Of a stretch of DNA of 64,000 nucleotides, positions 61,056 to 64,000 are shown in pieces. Within the stretch, counting starts at the first letter, position 1. Each line of letters begins with the position of its first letter. Both the position numbers and the translations under genes were made by a program. The notes beneath the pieces are model-generated. The model searched no databases and was not told where the DNA came from. It saw nothing but the letters and a program-made list of their open reading frames with translations. Source of the stretch: Prorocentrum cordatum (lineage: Eukaryota; Sar; Dinophyceae; Prorocentrales; Prorocentraceae); the NCBI GenBank assembly GCA_963575745.1, contig CAUYUJ010001448.1, forward strand, positions 384,501 to 448,500. Reading direction: 5' to 3'.

Positions 61056-62006
61056 GTTCACACGATGATGCATGCCGCCAGCCCGTGGACTCAGCAGATG
61101 GATGCCGTTATTCGCACATATAACTCGCAGGAAGCACGATCCTTTACACGTCGAAGGGAAGGTGGAAAAACGGTGGGACTTCGTCCGTGGGGCTTGCCAT
61201 TTGAAACGGTGGGTGGAGATGCTTGGTATGATACTCTTGAGTGGACTCAGGCAGGGTGGAGATGTTTTATCCGTACGTTGCTTTCGGAATGGGACCTACA
61301 ACATGTTTTAGAATATGCTCACCTGCCTGAACCAAAACCCTGGAGGCCGAAAAACGACGAGGAGGAGGTGGAGGGGACGGAGGAGAGAAATAATGAGATT
61401 GCAAAGCGGCTCGCCTATAACTTCGAGAATGCCAGCGTCTGGAACTACGAGGCTGAAGGGATTCCCGTCGAGCTCTGTGGTGACTCCCAGGTGGTAGTGA
61501 ACTGGCTGGTGGGACAATATGTATGTACGACGGAAGTGTATTGTGAGACCATTGCACACATTCAAAGTATATTATACAGATTACACTTGAACTACCGCGT
61601 GAATCTGAGGCCGCCGTCTTGGGGTTTAGATCCTTGGAAGTGGTTTTATCGTGAGGGAAATGAGCGTGCTGATGCTGAAACTTGGAAGGCCCGCACGGGC
61701 CAGAACCATCGTACTTTCGACCCGTACATTCATACTCTCAGAAGGGAACAAATAAAGGGGATTCGCGGCTACTTCGATGGTGGTCGTTCCTCCCACGGTG
61801 TTGGCATTGGTTGGGTCATTGACTTATTCGTGCTCCTCCTCCCTGCTCTTCAACACTCTCAAGGCTCTTGGCTATTCAACATAGCCTCCGAGGCTGCCGC
61901 CATCCCGCCGACCTGCGCGGTTAGTCAAGCTGAGCTCTTGGCCAGCAAGCGCCTCGCTGAAGGTGTCGAGCACCTGCTGCTCCTCTGCTGCGGACCTGAA
62001 TCCTGA
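61050..62006 (+). pseudogene. L4 pol, 3' part in shifted frame: unnamed domain and permuted RNase H
   Basis: Begins TMMHAASPWTQQMDAVI, then FTRRREGGKTVGLRPWG, WYDTLEWTQAGWRCFI and DLQHVLEYAHL: the same unnamed domain as in L1-L3. After a Glu-rich linker come VELCGDSQVVVNWL (61468-61509), YREGNERADAETW (about 61645-61684), IRGYFDGGRSSHGVGIGW (61762-61815) and VSQAELLASKRLAEGVEHLL (61921-61980). Canonical type 1 RNase H would start with the D-G-G strand and the E helix. Here those come last. Stop at 62004-62006. Confidence 0.88.
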
Positions 62007-62058
62007 GCGGGGGCTCCCCTGTCCCTGTGGGCTCCGAGCAAAGCAAAGCAAAAACAAA

Positions 62059-62088
62059 GGTTGACGGTTTACCGCCGGCGCCCAGTTG
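62059..62088 (-). repeat. Hub hairpin 31, right half
   Basis: AGGTTGACGGTTTACCGCCG and GCGCCCAGT after the A-rich end of L4. Confidence 0.88.
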
Positions 62089-63313
62089 GCAAGACAAATC
62101 TCGACGTACCTTTCGGTGATTTTTGGTCGGTTAAAAATTTTGTTCTCGAAATTTCACCATTCGTTAGAGCTCTGGTATTTTTTCCCGTGATATTCGATCT
62201 AATTCCCGCTCGCTGTCTTAATCTCAGCTCGATCGGGTACTTTCTACTGCCAAAAAGCACACGGGCGGGATCGGCTGTTTCAAGTCATCTTGATATGGCT
62301 TGTCGGTATTTCGTACTTAACACGAGTTGTAGGGCAGCTACAGAGCTCATACCCACAGAAATCGATTCAGAGTCATCAGGCGCGTTCGTGAGTTGCATCT
62401 AGAGGTCTGAACTCGGTCTGCTGCCCAAGCTAGGTCTGCGACACATTTGTATTGTTCGAGTCATCTTGAAAACTGCTGTCGGTTTTCTGTACTGAACTCG
62501 GTCTGTAGGGCAGCTACAGGGCTGGTAATTGCAGAATCAGATTTGGCGACATCAGGCACGCCTGTCTGTTGCATGCAGAGGTCTGAAATCGGTCTGCTAC
62601 TCGAGCTAGGTCCGCAAAACTGTTCGTATCGCTCGTATCATCTCGAGAGGGACTGTTCGTTTTTGTACTGAACTCGATCTCGAGAGCAGCTACAGAGCTC
62701 GTACGCACAGAAACTGATGGAAAATAAGCAGGCGCGTTCGTCTGTTGCATCAAGAGCTCTGCACTCGGTCACTACTCGAGCTAGGCCCGCGAAAGTATTT
62801 GTATCGTTCGGGTCATCTTGAGAGGTGCTGTCCGTTTTGTAACTCGCGCTGTAGGTGAGCTACAGAGCCCAACGCAGGGAACCTGCTTTGGAATCATCAG
62901 GCCCGTTTGTCTGTTGCATCCAGAGGTCTGAACTGGGTCTACTACTCGGGCTAGTTCCGCACAAGTATTTGTGTTCGAGTCATCTTGACAGTGTTGTCCA
63001 TTCACCGATAGGTCTGAACTCCGTCTGCTACCCGAGCTATTCGTATTCGACCGACAATTTTTTTTGCAAATGATGGTGAATTTCTTCACTGAACTCGAGC
63101 AGCTCGAGAGCTCTTCGGCCGAAAAATCAGAAGGACATCATGAGGCGCGAAGCATCTAGACGCTCGCTTTGGGTCTGTTGTGAGCGCAGACGCCAAACGC
63201 GGATTCGTACTCTGCTATTTTCTCCTTACTGGTATTTTCTACATGCTGCTGAAAAACTATTCGTTCTCTGCTAATTCTTTGGGCAAAAAATATTGTCAGG
63301 AAGCTCTGCGAGT
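62089..63313 (-). repeat. sat180 array 27 (-)
   Basis: Tail (62089-62280), about five units that are more diverged than elsewhere (several deletions near 62990-63060), a segment with GGACATCATGAGGCGCGAAG, and a head ending ATATTGTCAGGAAGCTC. Confidence 0.85.
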
Positions 63314-63352
63314 CCCCCGGCGGTAAGAAAGCTTGACGGTTTACCGCCGGCG
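63314..63352 (-). repeat. Hub hairpin 32
   Basis: CCCGGCGGTAAG, AAAGCTTGAC, GGTTTACCGCCGGC. The loop step is AGCTTGAC instead of AGGTTGAC. Confidence 0.86.
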
Positions 63353-63794
63353 CCCAGTTCGTATTCTTCGAGTCATCTTGAGAGGTGCTCTGGGTTTTAT
63401 GCATTTAACTCGGGCTGTAGAGGGGCTACAAAGCTGGTAATACCTCGCAGAGCTCTTCGACATCGATGAGCTGGAGGAATTCGGGCGCGGGGTGGAGTTT
63501 GTTGATCGATCCAGCCAGAAAGGACAATGTGATAACTTTGGGTCGGTTTAGCTAAGATTTGAAAGATATTTAACAATTCATTTTGAGAAAGCGATTTTTC
63601 GCACCTGTAATGGGTTATGCCGCACCTGCCAGTGAAATTCTCAGGTCCGTAGGTGCAGTATTACTATCAAAACACTTGGGGGACCGTCTGTAGATAAAAA
63701 CATAAAATAATGATTTTTCGATTGCTGGGTCTTGCTCCAGACTCTTCTTTCATGTGTGCCGAGGAGCGCCGTGCGAAAAAAGAGCTCTACGAGG
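63353..63794 (-). repeat. sat180 piece, link B and body H (-)
   Basis: Partial satellite to 63440, link B (CCTCGCAGAGCTCTTCGAC to GGTGGAGTTTGTTG), then body H in reverse with TGCAGTATTACTATCAAAAC and CGTGCGAAAAAAGAGCTCTA. Confidence 0.8.
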
Positions 63795-63830
63795 GCCCGG
63801 GTGTGACCTGGTTGACGGTTTACCGCCGGT
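63795..63830 (-). repeat. Hub hairpin 33 (degenerate left arm)
   Basis: CCCGGGTGTGACC, TGGTTGAC, GGTTTACCGCCGG. Confidence 0.78.
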
Positions 63831-64000
63831 TCCCAGTCGCAGGAATCGATTTGGAGACATCAGCCGCGTCCGCCTGTCGCATTCAGGCCTGAACTCGGTC
63901 TGATACTCGAGCTAGCGAAACTATTCATACTGTTCGAGTCATCTTGAGAGGTGCTGTCGGTTTTCGCACGTAACTCGTGCTGTAGGAGAGCTACAGAGCT
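63831..64000 (-). repeat. sat180 unit, cut by window end
   Basis: GGAATCGATTTGGAGACATC to GTAGGAGAGCTACAGAGCT. The array continues outside. Confidence 0.85.

Larger units (their letters stand above)
56169..62053 (+). mobile_element. LINE L4, full-length copy
   Basis: About 5.9 kb. The 5' end GGCGTGGTTGCTCTGCGC follows GGTAACAA. The A-rich 3' end GCAAAGCAAAAACAA meets AGGTTGACGG. AACAA on both sides is the probable 5-6 bp target duplication (blurred by the A-rich end). Contents: a leader of about 290 bp, ORF1, a UGA, pol with one frameshift, and a short 3' UTR. The most complete element in the window and from a different subfamily than L2/L3, as its proteins are strongly diverged from theirs. 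Confidence 0.92.

Noticed and set aside
61040-61123. Programmed frameshift between L4 RT and RNase H
   Set aside because: L1, L2 and L3 read through this point in one frame, and no slippery site is evident. A plain indel is simpler.
12015-63830. CRISPR-like reading of the repeated hub hairpins
   Set aside because: Spacing is irregular (about 0.3-10 kb), the intervals are themselves repeats, and the setting is eukaryotic retroelement DNA.

Overview
The window looks like repeat-dominated nuclear DNA of a eukaryote. A dinoflagellate or close alveolate is my best guess. The support is the LINE reverse transcriptases with a WADN motif C, a retroposed cDNA whose 5' end resembles a decayed dinoflagellate spliced leader, and the density of repeats. 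This is inference, not proof. No rRNA, tRNA, CRISPR array or bacterial-type operon was seen. I found no confident host gene apart from one intronless retrocopy-like ORF (47990-48988).

Layout. 1-12 kb: triplet microsatellites (CAT/CAG, GAC), a pentamer repeat, GC-rich low-complexity DNA, a 79-bp minisatellite, and two decayed minus-strand LINE remnants (7.7-9.1 and 10.7-11.1 kb). 12-64 kb: a mosaic of repeat modules. Most modules begin with the tag CTCGTAGAGCT and end with GCCAACT. They are joined by short hairpins, above all a roughly 35-40 bp 'hub hairpin' with arms GCCGGCGGT / ACCGCCGGC around GTCAACCT, seen about 30 times whole or split. Long stretches are a ~180-bp satellite (sat180), partly in a ~1,050-bp higher-order repeat. 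Other module types are bodies H and I (~250-330 bp), module D (~290 bp, GC-rich, strongly palindromic) and module P. Hub hairpins are in + orientation up to about 39.5 kb (one exception) and - orientation beyond about 42 kb.

Mobile genes. Four large LINEs are present: L1 (12.73-16.81 kb, -), L2 (16.82-22.62 kb, -), L3 (50.37-55.16 kb, +) and L4 (56.17-62.05 kb, +). They encode an ORF1 protein and a pol with APE-type endonuclease, reverse transcriptase, a conserved domain I cannot name, and RNase H. L2 and L3 are near-identical and each carries its own inactivating lesion in pol. L4 is full length with one frameshift.

Main points. (1) The RNase H active-site blocks occur in circularly permuted order in every LINE that covers the region. 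(2) All five large insertions (L1-L4 and the retrocopy) have their 3' end joined to the same AGGTTGA step, which in four cases is visibly the hub-hairpin loop and in the fifth is a regenerated copy of it. This points to a site-specific LINE system that also mobilises a cellular cDNA. (3) ORF1 and pol are in one frame, separated by a single UGA in the conserved context TGACGGTGCCC, with no ATG available before the endonuclease core, which suggests stop-codon readthrough. (4) L3 is flanked by 314-bp direct repeats that look like a giant target-site duplication.
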